64,000 nt of DNA. It comes from Mesorhizobium ciceri WSM4083. GTDB taxonomy: Bacteria; Pseudomonadota; Alphaproteobacteria; Rhizobiales; Rhizobiaceae. The stretch is taken from assembly GCF_000519305.1 (NCBI RefSeq), contig NZ_JAFG01000006.1:1-64000 (forward strand), read 5' to 3'. Position numbers and translations under genes: made by a program. The notes beneath the pieces were generated by a model. It was given only the letters and a program-made list of their open reading frames with translations, ran no database searches and had not been told where the DNA came from. The first letter of the stretch is position 1. The number at the start of each line of letters is the position of its first letter. Shown one piece after another: positions 52,875 through 60,901 of the stretch.

Positions 52875-53330
52875 ATGACGCATGCCAAATTGAACCTACG
52901 ACAGGAGCGTTTCTGCCTCGGCCTCGCGGAGGGCCTTCCTCAATCACGGGCCTATATTGAGGCTGGCTACACGGCGCGCGGCAATGCGGCCGAGGTCGCA
53001 GCCGCGCGCCTGTTCAGGAATGTTCAGGTGCAATCACGGATCGCCAGCTTGCAGGCTGAGGCTGCAAAGCGTTCAGAGATCACCGTCGACGATTTGATTG
53101 TTGAACTCGACAGCATGCGCAAGCTCGCCATTGCATGCAAGAACCCGGCCGCAGGTGTGTCGGCAATCATGGGCAAAGCCAAGCTGCTAGGGCTGATCGT
53201 TGACAAAGCCGAAGTTGCCACGACGCTGCGCCGCCCTATGCGGGAGCCGGGCGAAATCAAGCAGATGACCTTGGAAGAATGGACTGCAAAGTTTTCGCCG
53301 AAGCGCGACGACGGTGGGACGCTGCAGTAA
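52875..53330 (+). CDS. Phage terminase small subunit
   Basis: A 151-residue protein. The N-terminal helix-turn-helix LNLRQERFCLGLAEGLPQSR, AYIEAGYTARGNAAEVAAAR is the terminase small subunit signature, followed by a helical oligomerisation region (ITVDDLIVELDSMRKLA). It would choose DNA for packaging. No large terminase, portal or capsid gene is seen in the window, so the element may borrow a helper phage's packaging machinery. Ribosome site is weak; ATG 52875 taken as start. Confidence 0.75.
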   Translation: MTHAKLNLRQERFCLGLAEGLPQSRAYIEAGYTARGNAAEVAAARLFRNVQVQSRIASLQAEAAKRSEITVDDLIVELDSMRKLAIACKNPAAGVSAIMGKAKLLGLIVDKAEVATTLRRPMREPGEIKQMTLEEWTAKFSPKRDDGGTLQ

Positions 53331-53414
53331 CCATTACTTGGCGGAAGTCTTGCGGTCATTCCCCGAATCTTGCCTATTGTGAAAAACGCATTGAGACGGG
53401 GGAGGCTGTCGGCC

Positions 53415-53813
53415 ATGCAAATGAAACTTGCGACTTTGTTGTTGGCGCTAGCAGCCCCGTTGGCAATTGTTGGGTGTGTTTCATCGGGCGAGGCAATCCA
53501 AGGCCCAAGCGGCAAAGTCATGCAAGAAGCCAAATGCAACGGCTCGCCAAACGTCTGCCTGAAACAAGCGGCTGCAACTTGCAAAGGGCCGTATCAGGTT
53601 TTGGACAGTTCCAGCAACGCGGGCGGCTTGATCGCTGACGTGATCCCCGGCCCGGTCACATGGTACCGAATGACTTATCAGTGTGGTCCCTCAGACGGGC
53701 GCATGCCCAGTTTCCCATTTAGAGGGCCGCAGCCACCCGTGGTGGTAAGGACGACCCCCGCCACGACAACGTGCAACCGTTTTGGAAATAGCGTGACCTG
53801 CAACACCTATTGA
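53415..53813 (+). CDS. Lipoprotein of unknown function in the island
   Basis: A 132-residue lipoprotein. The signal ends in the lipobox LAIVGC, lipid Cys around residue 21. The mature part has Cys residues in KCNGSPNVCLKQAAATC and a Pro/Thr-rich end with CNRFGNSVTCNTY. Strong GGGGGAGG site before ATG 53415. Family not recognised. Confidence 0.65.
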   Translation: MQMKLATLLLALAAPLAIVGCVSSGEAIQGPSGKVMQEAKCNGSPNVCLKQAAATCKGPYQVLDSSSNAGGLIADVIPGPVTWYRMTYQCGPSDGRMPSFPFRGPQPPVVVRTTPATTTCNRFGNSVTCNTY

Positions 53814-53936
53814 GCGGGAATATCGGGCTCCCGTTGAGCGTCAGAAAATTCGCGCCGAAGCGCGTCGACCCCCGGCTCGAACTAAGCGGTTTGCATAACA
53901 CCTGCTATCCGTGCACCCGCTCAGCGCACTGCGCCG

Positions 53937-54611
53937 CTACTGACCAATATGCGACGCGACCGACATCATCGCCTCAGAGTTCGGGTGGGCGCCCAAGCCG
54001 CCATCGAAAACCTCGGAGAACGTCCAGCGAACGACGCCGTTGCGGTCGAGCAGGAACTGGCCCATGAGCTGGCCCACGCCGGTCGCCATCATTTGCTGGT
54101 CCGCTTCAGTGATATCGTAATTGTCTTTTTTGTTCAGATATTCGAGCGTGGCAAACGGATCCATCGGCTCAGGCATTTCGCCCGGCACGTTGAGCCGCAT
54201 CGCCTTCACATCGCTCATTGAGGCCTTGTGCGGCCATGCGCTCTCGCCCTCGGTGATCTGCATATTGGGGAGCCCAAAAGCGCGGTGTGAAGCCCGCTCA
54301 GGATCGGATGCAGCAAGCAAACCAACCATCGGATGGTACCGGAGATAAAGGCGCGCCCGTTCGATGGGCGTGTTCACAACCGTGAGGCTTTCGATGCCCT
54401 TTGCGTTAAGGGCTGGTGTGAGCAGCGAAACCGTCGCGATATGACGCCTGCAAAAAGGACAATGGAGACCTCGATACAGCCCAACCAGGACTGGCCTCTC
54501 GCCGCGGAAATCGTCGATAGCTATGGTGCCCTCGCGAGTAATTGCGTCGAGTACGAAATTGGGCGCTCGTTCGCCCAGTTGCAGAGGGCCTACGTCGGCG
54601 CGGTCGGACAT
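53937..54611 (-). CDS. Peroxiredoxin-like AhpC/TSA protein
   Basis: A 224-residue thioredoxin-fold protein. It starts LGERAPNFVLDAITREGTIA; the active-site region is YRGLHCPFCRRHIA, with a CxxC rather than the single peroxidatic Cys of Prx. The rest is typical of the redoxin/AhpC family, with FLLDRNGVVRWTF. Probably a thiol peroxidase or reductase. GAGGAGG precedes the start. A metabolic passenger in the island. Confidence 0.82.
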   Translation of the reverse strand: MSDRADVGPLQLGERAPNFVLDAITREGTIAIDDFRGERPVLVGLYRGLHCPFCRRHIATVSLLTPALNAKGIESLTVVNTPIERARLYLRYHPMVGLLAASDPERASHRAFGLPNMQITEGESAWPHKASMSDVKAMRLNVPGEMPEPMDPFATLEYLNKKDNYDITEADQQMMATGVGQLMGQFLLDRNGVVRWTFSEVFDGGLGAHPNSEAMMSVASHIGQ

Positions 54612-54787
54612 GCTTGATCCTCCTCGCGGGTCAATCCAGTAACGGAAGCGCAGTGCATTGTAGCACAGAGATGGCGGACGTTGGGGCGCTACCTTAGTGC
54701 CGGTACTTTCCGATTGATCTCCGGGCATTTTCACGCCAAGATTTGTCGAATGCTGAAGCAATTGATATGGAGAAGTGGTTCTAAGCC

Positions 54788-55606
54788 ATGAAGGGTAAGG
54801 CTTTCAAGAAGGTTGTTGCGTATCTTCGCACCTCATCTGCAGCCAATGTGGGTGCTGACAAAGACAGCGAGAGCCGGCAGCGCGAGGCAGTCGAGGGCTA
54901 CGCCCGATCCGCTGGCCTGGAGATTGTCGAGACATACTATGATGCGGCCGTCAGCGGCGCAGACCCGATCACCGCCCGGCCCGGGTTTTCGGCGATGTTG
55001 GAGCGTCTGCTGTCGAACGGCGTGCGTGCCATTTTAGTTGAGACGGCTTCACGGTTCGCACGAGACCTCATCGTTCAAGAGACGGGATACGAGATGCTCA
55101 AGGCGCGCGGCATCGATCTGATCGCCGTCGACAGCCCCGAGAGCTTCGTGACCGATACGCCGACCGCAAACTTGATCCGGCAGGTGCTGGGCGCTGTTGC
55201 CGAGTTTGAGAAAGCGATGCTCGTGGAAAAGCTGCGAGGGGCCCGCGAACGCAAGCGGATGGCGACCGGCCGAAAGGTTGGCGGCCGGAAGAACTATTCA
55301 GAAATCGACGGTGGACCGAAAATGATCGCGCTCGCAAAAAAGCTGCATCGTTACCCGGTCAATGGTCGGCAGCGGACCCTGTCTGATATCGCGGATGCCT
55401 TAGAAAACGAAGGTTTCGTGTCGAGCACCGGAAAGCGGTACACACCGACTGCCATCTCAAGGATGCTTGCCTCCAAAAGCAACAGGCTACCGGCTCGACA
55501 TGGAGTTGATCCCGAACCATCGCCAACGCTCGCGCCGGATACGTCTGCCCGTCCAAATGCGGCCGACGTGCCCACAATGCGGACCGCGCTTGGCTCGCGA
55601 TGGTAG
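54788..55606 (+). CDS. Serine recombinase (resolvase/invertase type)
   Basis: A 272-residue recombinase. The catalytic Ser is in VAYLRTSSAANVG, then ESRQREAVEGYA, VETASRFARDL (conserved Arg) and LGAVAEFEKAMLVEKLRGA. A short DNA-binding region follows (LSDIADALENEGFVSSTGKR). It is the small resolvase type, not the large phage integrase. Its presence 7 kb from the tyrosine integrase suggests a second mobile unit within or next to the first. Confidence 0.88.
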   Translation: MKGKAFKKVVAYLRTSSAANVGADKDSESRQREAVEGYARSAGLEIVETYYDAAVSGADPITARPGFSAMLERLLSNGVRAILVETASRFARDLIVQETGYEMLKARGIDLIAVDSPESFVTDTPTANLIRQVLGAVAEFEKAMLVEKLRGARERKRMATGRKVGGRKNYSEIDGGPKMIALAKKLHRYPVNGRQRTLSDIADALENEGFVSSTGKRYTPTAISRMLASKSNRLPARHGVDPEPSPTLAPDTSARPNAADVPTMRTALGSRW

Positions 55607-55620
55607 CGGAGGACACCGTA

Positions 55621-55995
55621 GTGGAAATAGTGTTTCAGCGAGGCGACGATTGCTTGGAAGCGTTCAACAAGGATGCGACAATCGTGGCCGACGTCCTCGG
55701 CCTAGTGGTGACGCGGGCACCAGAGGACGACGCCGATATGGTCGGCATACCCATCCACGCACAAACCGAGAGCTTGGCGGCTCTTCACGCAGCCGGGCAT
55801 AACCCACACCTGATCGCGAAGTCCGAGGCGCTCGACGAGGTCTGGCGGCGCACCCCTGCCGACTTTAAGGGCACAGTCGACAACCGGCAAACGTTGATGG
55901 TGTTTCGTCACGATGGCCCGACGCTAGTTCCGCTCGACGATCTCACGCCGGCCGAGATCGCGCGGCTGGTGCCGAGAAAGACTGTCGACTTGTAG
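55621..55995 (+). CDS. Hypothetical protein next to the serine recombinase
   Basis: About 124 residues, no membrane span or recognised domain; a C-terminal LDDLTPAEIARLVPRK could be a helical tail. GTG 55621 is preferred (GGAGG 8 bases upstream); an ATG at 55600 would overlap the recombinase stop. Same strand and 14 bp after the recombinase, so likely co-transcribed. Confidence 0.55.
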   Translation: MEIVFQRGDDCLEAFNKDATIVADVLGLVVTRAPEDDADMVGIPIHAQTESLAALHAAGHNPHLIAKSEALDEVWRRTPADFKGTVDNRQTLMVFRHDGPTLVPLDDLTPAEIARLVPRKTVDL

Positions 55996-56012
55996 CCCGG
56001 CCGCATGCAATG

Positions 56013-56079
56013 CGAGTGCCCCCGGCATCTGTCGGTGGCGGGGATGGGGGTGGCTTGTGGGGCCCCACAAATCTGCCCG
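56013..56079 (+). repeat. GC-rich dispersed repeat, copy A
   Basis: Contains TGTCGGTGGCGGGG then GGTGGCTTGTGGGGCCCCAC. Shares its core order with copies B, C and D. Lies after the hypothetical gene at 55,995. Confidence 0.6.
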
Positions 56080-56151
56080 ACTTCAGAGCCCCGCGCACTC
56101 GCCCTGAAGTTCTTTCCGCCTGCAGCGATTCAGCCAATGGACGGTGGTGTC

Positions 56152-56681
56152 TCAGTTTGAAATTTGACCTGCTTGTCGATCGTAGGCCGTGACCAGCGCA
56201 TGCCTGACAAGGGCGTTGATTAGGAACGGCAGCCCGAGCACGCTTGGCACAAACCACAACGCAAGGTGGGGAAGCTCGCGCCAGCCCGGTAAAAACTGCC
56301 CGTTGTCCACCAGGAATGCCGTCAGCATCAGGATATAAGAACCGCCCATGCCGGACAGGTGAAGACGAGGCCATTGCCGCCACTGGCGGCGGGCGGCGGT
56401 TCTACCGAAAAGCGCGGCAGAGAACGATAGCAGCCCGAGAATGAACAGGTGGTAGTTGTGCTCCCATCGCATCGCAGCAAGGACCGTCGCCGAGCTGCAC
56501 AGGATCGCGGGCAACCAGAAATAGATTGCTCCGAAGTCGGAATGTCGGCCTCGACGCTTGCGGCTGAGGATGGGAACCGCGCCAGCAATTACGTGCTAAT
56601 CCCGATCAAGATATGGAAGCCGACGATCCACAGAACGACCGGGTCAGTTGATGGAATCTGGATTCCTAGAATGACGGTCAT
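56152..56681 (-). pseudogene. Frameshifted small membrane protein gene (DUF2306-like)
   Basis: From ATG 56681 the frame gives MTVILGIQIPSTDPVVLWIV then GFHILIGIST and a stop near 56,590. Shifting by one base restores VIAGAVPILSRKRRGRHSDF and GAIYFWLPAILCSSATVLAA, continuing to the end at 56152. A single lost G near 56,588-56,598 explains the break. The whole reads as a 175-residue protein with four or five membrane spans, of the type annotated as DUF2306-like; this family call is from memory. The downstream 120-codon frame alone would lack the N-terminus. Confidence 0.65.
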
Positions 56682-56741
56682 GCCATCAATCACGCGTCAG
56701 GATTGCGTCTTTTTGTAGGGACCGCGCTTGACCTCCATGGT

Positions 56742-56826
56742 CGGCACGCCCGGCACCGCCCCCGCCGGGGTTCGTCGGCGGCGGAGGTAGGCGGTGGCTT
56801 GTGGGGCCTCTATAAGGCGTGTGCCC
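56742..56826 (+). repeat. GC-rich dispersed repeat, copy B
   Basis: Contains CCGCCGGGGTTCGTCGGCGG, then GGCGGTGGCTTGTGGGGCCT and a closing GGCGTGTGCCCC. With copy C it fills the 56,682-57,000 gap, where no gene was seen. Confidence 0.6.
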
Positions 56827-56937
56827 CTCGCTCTCAGAATGAGTGATCGCGTTGAAGGCAGGGATCATTACTGAACAGAAGCCGCTGCAAGGTGCGAAAC
56901 CGCCGATCGTCACGACCGGTCTTCCGGCCCGACGGTA

Positions 56938-56995
56938 CATGCCGCCCGGTTATCTGTGGGCGGGGGCGGGGTGGGTTCGGACGGTGTGTTTGCCA
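56938..56995 (+). repeat. GC-rich dispersed repeat, copy C (degenerate)
   Basis: Contains GCCGCCCGGTTATCTGTGGG, then a GGCGGGG run and GTTCGGACGG; matches copy A at the CCGG..ATCTGT core but has lost the tail. Confidence 0.45.
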
Positions 56996-57000
56996 GCGCC

Positions 57001-57390
57001 TCAACGGGCGAGGGACATAGCGCCCAAGATCAATCCAAGTGCGCCAAGCGCGACAGACCACATGGCGAGCCATGCCGGAACATGCACGGCTGGATCAGGC
57101 ACCGACAGATACCAGCGAACCCTGCCGCAGAATCCCACTCGTGTCAGCGTCAGATCAATGGAACCGCCCTCAACAGCGCCAAGGTCGGCGCGCTGGTCGA
57201 TATCCAGCAGTATCTTGTCATCCTCGTCCTCGTGCCCGAGGACGCTCGCCAAAAACGACTGATCGCCGCTGGAGATCTTGAAGACAGTGAAGCGTTTCGC
57301 CCCGTCGCGTCGGCTGTAGTGAACCCGGACTCGACCTCGGCCGATATCATCGGACGGCGCCTTTCCAACTTTGAACTGGTAGCTCGCCAT
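57001..57390 (-). CDS. Hypothetical tail-anchored protein (129 aa)
   Basis: A soluble beta-rich domain (about 1-98: GRGRVRVHYSRRDGAKRFTV, DDKILLDIDQRADLG, IDLTLTRVGF) is followed by PDPAVHVPAW and one C-terminal membrane span (LAMWSVALGALGLILGAM). Tail-anchored small proteins with such a basic beta domain recur in island hypothetical genes; no function known. It is on the same strand as the PLD gene, 177 bp downstream of it, and may belong to the same module. Confidence 0.6.
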   Translation of the reverse strand: MASYQFKVGKAPSDDIGRGRVRVHYSRRDGAKRFTVFKISSGDQSFLASVLGHEDEDDKILLDIDQRADLGAVEGGSIDLTLTRVGFCGRVRWYLSVPDPAVHVPAWLAMWSVALGALGLILGAMSLAR

Positions 57391-57567
57391 ACTTTGGCCC
57401 TTGCTCCTATGCCGCCCAACGAGGTCCCGGGTAGTGTGTCAACTTCTCGTATGTGCTTCAAACGAGACATTCGCATTCTAAGCCTGGGCGACCGCTTGTG
57501 GCGACACGGGGCTCAACCATGAACGCAGTAGAAACAGTTGGCCAGACCATTCAGCGGCGCGGTCAGT

Positions 57568-58764
57568 TCAAGGCCGGTAGAACAGCACGTCAAGCATTGC
57601 AGCGCGCGCTTCCCACAGTTCTCCGTTAGTCCCGTCGGGCTTGTCCACGTTGTACCAGACCGAAAGCCGGATCGGCTCGACTACCCGTTCCCAGTAATTA
57701 TCGAGGTCGAGCGTAGTGCGCGCGAACCCAAGTGCGTCAGCCGCCGCAACGATATTGGGCCTGCACACGCATAGGAAAGTATCAGGGCGTTTCATTGCCA
57801 GGAGTCTTGTGGCCGTGGGCACTCCGCCGGTCCGCGCCGAGCCTGCGAATGCTTGGCGAAATAGCACACAGAACCGCTCGTATTGGGGGCGCGTGACCTC
57901 GCCGCTGCGCGGAATACCGTCGATCGCCCGCGCGAGCGAGCGATCGTTGTTCTCGATCCGGTTCGCGAAATCCCCCATGCCGCGCATCGATCCGAACCAT
58001 CCCCAGTCGCGGTCTAGTTCGGCATCGGTCTTCTGATACTTACCGATGATACCTGCCACCGCCTTTCGCCTGGGTGGCGAGAAGTTTGCAAACGAGAGCT
58101 TTTCCGCGAACCAGCGCCGCGCGATGCCAAGTAGCTCCAGGCTCTGGCCGACGTTGTGGGCGCGAGAAGCGCGCATGCGCCGCAAATAGTCCGCCCATTC
58201 CATCGTCAGCAACTCGGCATTCGCGGCGTCTGTCATCGTCGGTACCGGATTGCGCGGCGGCTTGGGCAATCCGGCCGCGCGCTTGCAGCTTGCGCGATAG
58301 GCGGCGGCGTAGGCTTTGGTCACCTCCTGCCCGTAGTTTGCGCTCGTCTCAGCAAACTGAAGGATGTCAACAAGCGCCCGCTCTTCGGCTGTCCCGATTA
58401 TCGCGACCGCCGCCTCGTGGTTGTGGCCCAGCCCGCCGTGTGTGAAGTTGGCGCTGCCAATAATTGCTGCCGCCCACTTACCCCGTCGGAAGCCGTAGAC
58501 TTTGGGATGATACGTGCCTCGGGGGAATTTGGTCGCAACATAGGCATTCGGCACTCCAACGAGCGCGTCAACGATATCAGGGTCTGTCTGGCTAAACGCG
58601 ACGCCGAACGTCACGTTGCGAAACTTGGTGCGGTGCTCGAACAGCCGCTCTGAAAGGGGAGAGCACGCACCCCATGCGACCGCCCAGTGGAACTCGCTAT
58701 ACTCCTCGATGAAGCTCTGAAGGCGGCGCCGGAGTGCCTCTGTATTCAGGAACTCCACCTCCAC
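57568..58764 (-). CDS. Phospholipase D-like nuclease protein
   Basis: A 398-residue protein. N-terminal PLD-type fold (about 1-150) with a single HKD-like motif: His86 and Lys88 in TYHPKVYGF, followed by AAIIGSANFTHGGLGHN (the GSxN element). The C-terminal half (about 185-398) is helical with Trp- and Arg-rich segments (DWGWFGSMRGMGDFA) and no known domain. Single-HKD PLD proteins dimerise and often cut nucleic acids in restriction and phage-defence systems. GTG start at 58764. Confidence 0.78.
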   Translation of the reverse strand: MEVEFLNTEALRRRLQSFIEEYSEFHWAVAWGACSPLSERLFEHRTKFRNVTFGVAFSQTDPDIVDALVGVPNAYVATKFPRGTYHPKVYGFRRGKWAAAIIGSANFTHGGLGHNHEAAVAIIGTAEERALVDILQFAETSANYGQEVTKAYAAAYRASCKRAAGLPKPPRNPVPTMTDAANAELLTMEWADYLRRMRASRAHNVGQSLELLGIARRWFAEKLSFANFSPPRRKAVAGIIGKYQKTDAELDRDWGWFGSMRGMGDFANRIENNDRSLARAIDGIPRSGEVTRPQYERFCVLFRQAFAGSARTGGVPTATRLLAMKRPDTFLCVCRPNIVAAADALGFARTTLDLDNYWERVVEPIRLSVWYNVDKPDGTNGELWEARAAMLDVLFYRP

Positions 58765-59379
58765 CTATCTCTCCCACAGTCTGTTCGAGGGCACTCTTTC
58801 CAGGGCGCCGTTTCTTGCCGACTTAGCACGAACGTCCGCTTCATTCCTAACGGCCAATGCGATCATCCGAGGACAGCGATGAAACAGCCGCGCTTGGCGC
58901 AACTTGCTCGTTCTGCAGATGAGCTGACGGCAGCTTCCCGTCGACCTCGGCCATTGGCGATAACCAACTGTGAGCCTAGAGGGCCACTGCTTGAGATAGC
59001 TGCTGCCGGCACGGCCGGTCGCCGGCACCCGCCCGCCGGGGTTTGTCGGTGGCGGGGGTTGGGCGGACATGTGGAGCCCCTATCAGGCGCGCCCGGCCCC
59101 TGGTTCAGCTTCAGGACCCTCATAGCCGCCTGTTTCGCCCCTAAAAGTCCAAATCACTCTGAAGACGGAGTTCGGCCCCAACGGTGGCTTTCATTGTCCG
59201 CGTTGCGAATGGCAGCAACACGCCGCACAATAGCCGTTCGGCGCCCGCTTGCGCCTTCCCAAAAGGTGCCGTTAGTTCATCTTCACTGGACGAGCCGCTC
59301 ATGGTGTCGGGATGGCCATAGCTGGGATGCCTCCATCGGGTTTTCCGGCCAATGCTCCAGAATGGCAAGGAGGCGTGCA
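58765..59379. other. Intergenic with repeat copy D, no gene seen
   Basis: Between the divergent PLD and DUF3800 genes. About 240 bp before the repeat and 280 bp after it show only low-quality open frames on both strands. It probably contains promoters for both genes; no motif recognised. Confidence 0.4.
59008..59102 (+). repeat. GC-rich dispersed repeat, copy D
   Basis: Contains CCGCCGGGGTTTGTCGGTGG, then GGGGGTTGGGCGG and GTGGAGCCCCTATCAGGCGC. Closest to copy B in order and length. Confidence 0.6.
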
Positions 59380-60243
59380 TTGACAGGAGGTGCCATTTAC
59401 GTTGACGACTCGGGCAACCCCGGTGCCGAGTCCGGATCTGTCTTTCTACCCTCATCGCGCAAATCTTGGACCGCCGTCGTTGTGCCGTCGGTGATCTCCA
59501 GGACCGTGCAGACCGCCATGGAGATCTTCTTCCTTGCAGGCGTGCGTGATGAGTTCGGCGCTGAGGAACTGCACTTCACCGAGATTTACAGCGGCGCGGG
59601 TCCATGGAGATCGGTCAACGTTGACAGGCGCGCGAAGATGATTGCCATCATGGCTAATCTGATGGATCGGTACGGCCTCCCCATCGTGCACCAAACAGTC
59701 AGCGAACACACCCTGCTCGATCATGCAGATTTTCGGCGGTCCCTTGAGGGCCAGCGCGCCGGCGACTGGAACCTGAAGGACATCTCCCACTTCGGGCTCC
59801 TCCTCCTGTGTTCGCAGGTTTCGAAGCACATCCGCACCATGAAGTGCGATAGCCCCCAGGACTTCGAACTTCCTTTTCCGCTCTACGTCGACGAGGGAAT
59901 CATGTCAGAGGGCGGCGAGCGCAAGCTTCCGAAGTGGTCGGACGTGATAAAGGGGCCGACGGTTTGCTTTTGCAGATCGACCGATGTGCCCGGCATACAG
60001 TTGGCGGACTTCGCCTCCTTCATCATCACCCGGTCGCAGTGGATCGCAGTCAAACGGAATCCGGGTCCGACGTTCAGCAGGGCCGACGAGCTAATCCTGC
60101 GCGCCGCGGCGGGCCTCAACATACTGAACCTGCCAGCGCGTTGGACGACGCCGGGCGAGCTCGGGCGGGAGAACTTTGAGGACTGGCTTTCAGCCGACCG
60201 GGTCGCAAAAGCCCTCCCGCCACGCCCTCCCGGCGGCAAATGA
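59380..60243 (+). CDS. DUF3800-family protein
   Basis: About 287 residues. Starts with the family hallmark GGAIYVDDSGNPG (acidic pair Asp9-Asp10), has a middle LHFTEIYSGAGPW and later LPFPLYVDEGIM, and ends with VPGIQLADFASFIITR, the conserved QLADF motif. DUF3800 proteins carry an RNase-H-like set of acidic residues and are frequent near restriction and defence genes. TTG 59380 is preferred for its AAGGAGG site; ATG 59362 has none. Same strand as the ATPase that starts 658 bp later. Confidence 0.8.
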   Translation: MTGGAIYVDDSGNPGAESGSVFLPSSRKSWTAVVVPSVISRTVQTAMEIFFLAGVRDEFGAEELHFTEIYSGAGPWRSVNVDRRAKMIAIMANLMDRYGLPIVHQTVSEHTLLDHADFRRSLEGQRAGDWNLKDISHFGLLLLCSQVSKHIRTMKCDSPQDFELPFPLYVDEGIMSEGGERKLPKWSDVIKGPTVCFCRSTDVPGIQLADFASFIITRSQWIAVKRNPGPTFSRADELILRAAAGLNILNLPARWTTPGELGRENFEDWLSADRVAKALPPRPPGGK

Positions 60244-60901
60244 CTGCAGCCGAGCCAGAGAATAGGGAGAGTGAAGCAGCGTTAAGGGCCTAGATCGCCG
60301 GCGGCACCGCACGTCGCCTAGTTCGTTTCGCAGGCACTTGCCAACCTGCGGAAGCGGACTCGTGGCTCGGAAGACGGTTCTGATCGCCGTTCCTATCCTC
60401 AAGCGTGAACGTTGGATGTGTACTCGACGCTCGCGAACGGGATCTCGTCGCCAGCGGAGTCGGGTCCCGCTGACAGCGCGAAGTCAAACCCTCATAGCAT
60501 CCCCCCGAAGCAGGAAAAGAACGCTACCGCGTGCAGGTCCCGCATTACTTACCACCATTGCAACTACTTGAAATCGGCCGGCTGAGCGCCGTTCACGAAT
60601 GAGAATGAATGTATCGGAACTTGCGCAAGAACGCCTGCTGCAGCGCTGGTGACATCGTGAGTGCAAGGCCGTAGTCCGCGACATAAGTGTCGATCAGATC
60701 CTGAAGGCGATCCCGGTTCACATATCGCCGCTGAAAGTCCATGGCGGAGCTGCCCGCGTTTCCCGCCCACATCCGGCGAGGCAAGTGAACCGGCCGGATG
60801 AGCCTGCGCGGCCCGTCGATACGCCCGCGCGGCAATCGCGATTGCATCGTCTCCCGGGTTTGCGATACCTGTTGGCTTGGAGAAGGGGCATCGGGGGACA
60901 C
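60244..60901. other. Intergenic, possible small minus-strand ORF
   Basis: No clear gene. On the minus strand 60742-60593 reads MDFQRRYVNRDRLQDLIDTY followed by VADYGLALTMSPALQQ, a protein-like 49-residue stretch without a good ribosome site. It could be a gene fragment. The rest (60,244-60,590) has nothing recognisable. The plus-strand ATPase frame is already open from about 60,743. Confidence 0.35.

Noticed and set aside
58687..59379. Upstream extension of the DUF3800 frame
   Set aside because: It runs through repeat copy D and the start of the divergent PLD gene, and has no conserved residues. The DUF3800 motif starts at 59,380, after a strong ribosome site.
59141..59455. Minus-strand ORF of 104 codons overlapping the DUF3800 start
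   Set aside because: Low-complexity Arg/Ser-rich composition and overlap with the DUF3800 motif on the other strand.
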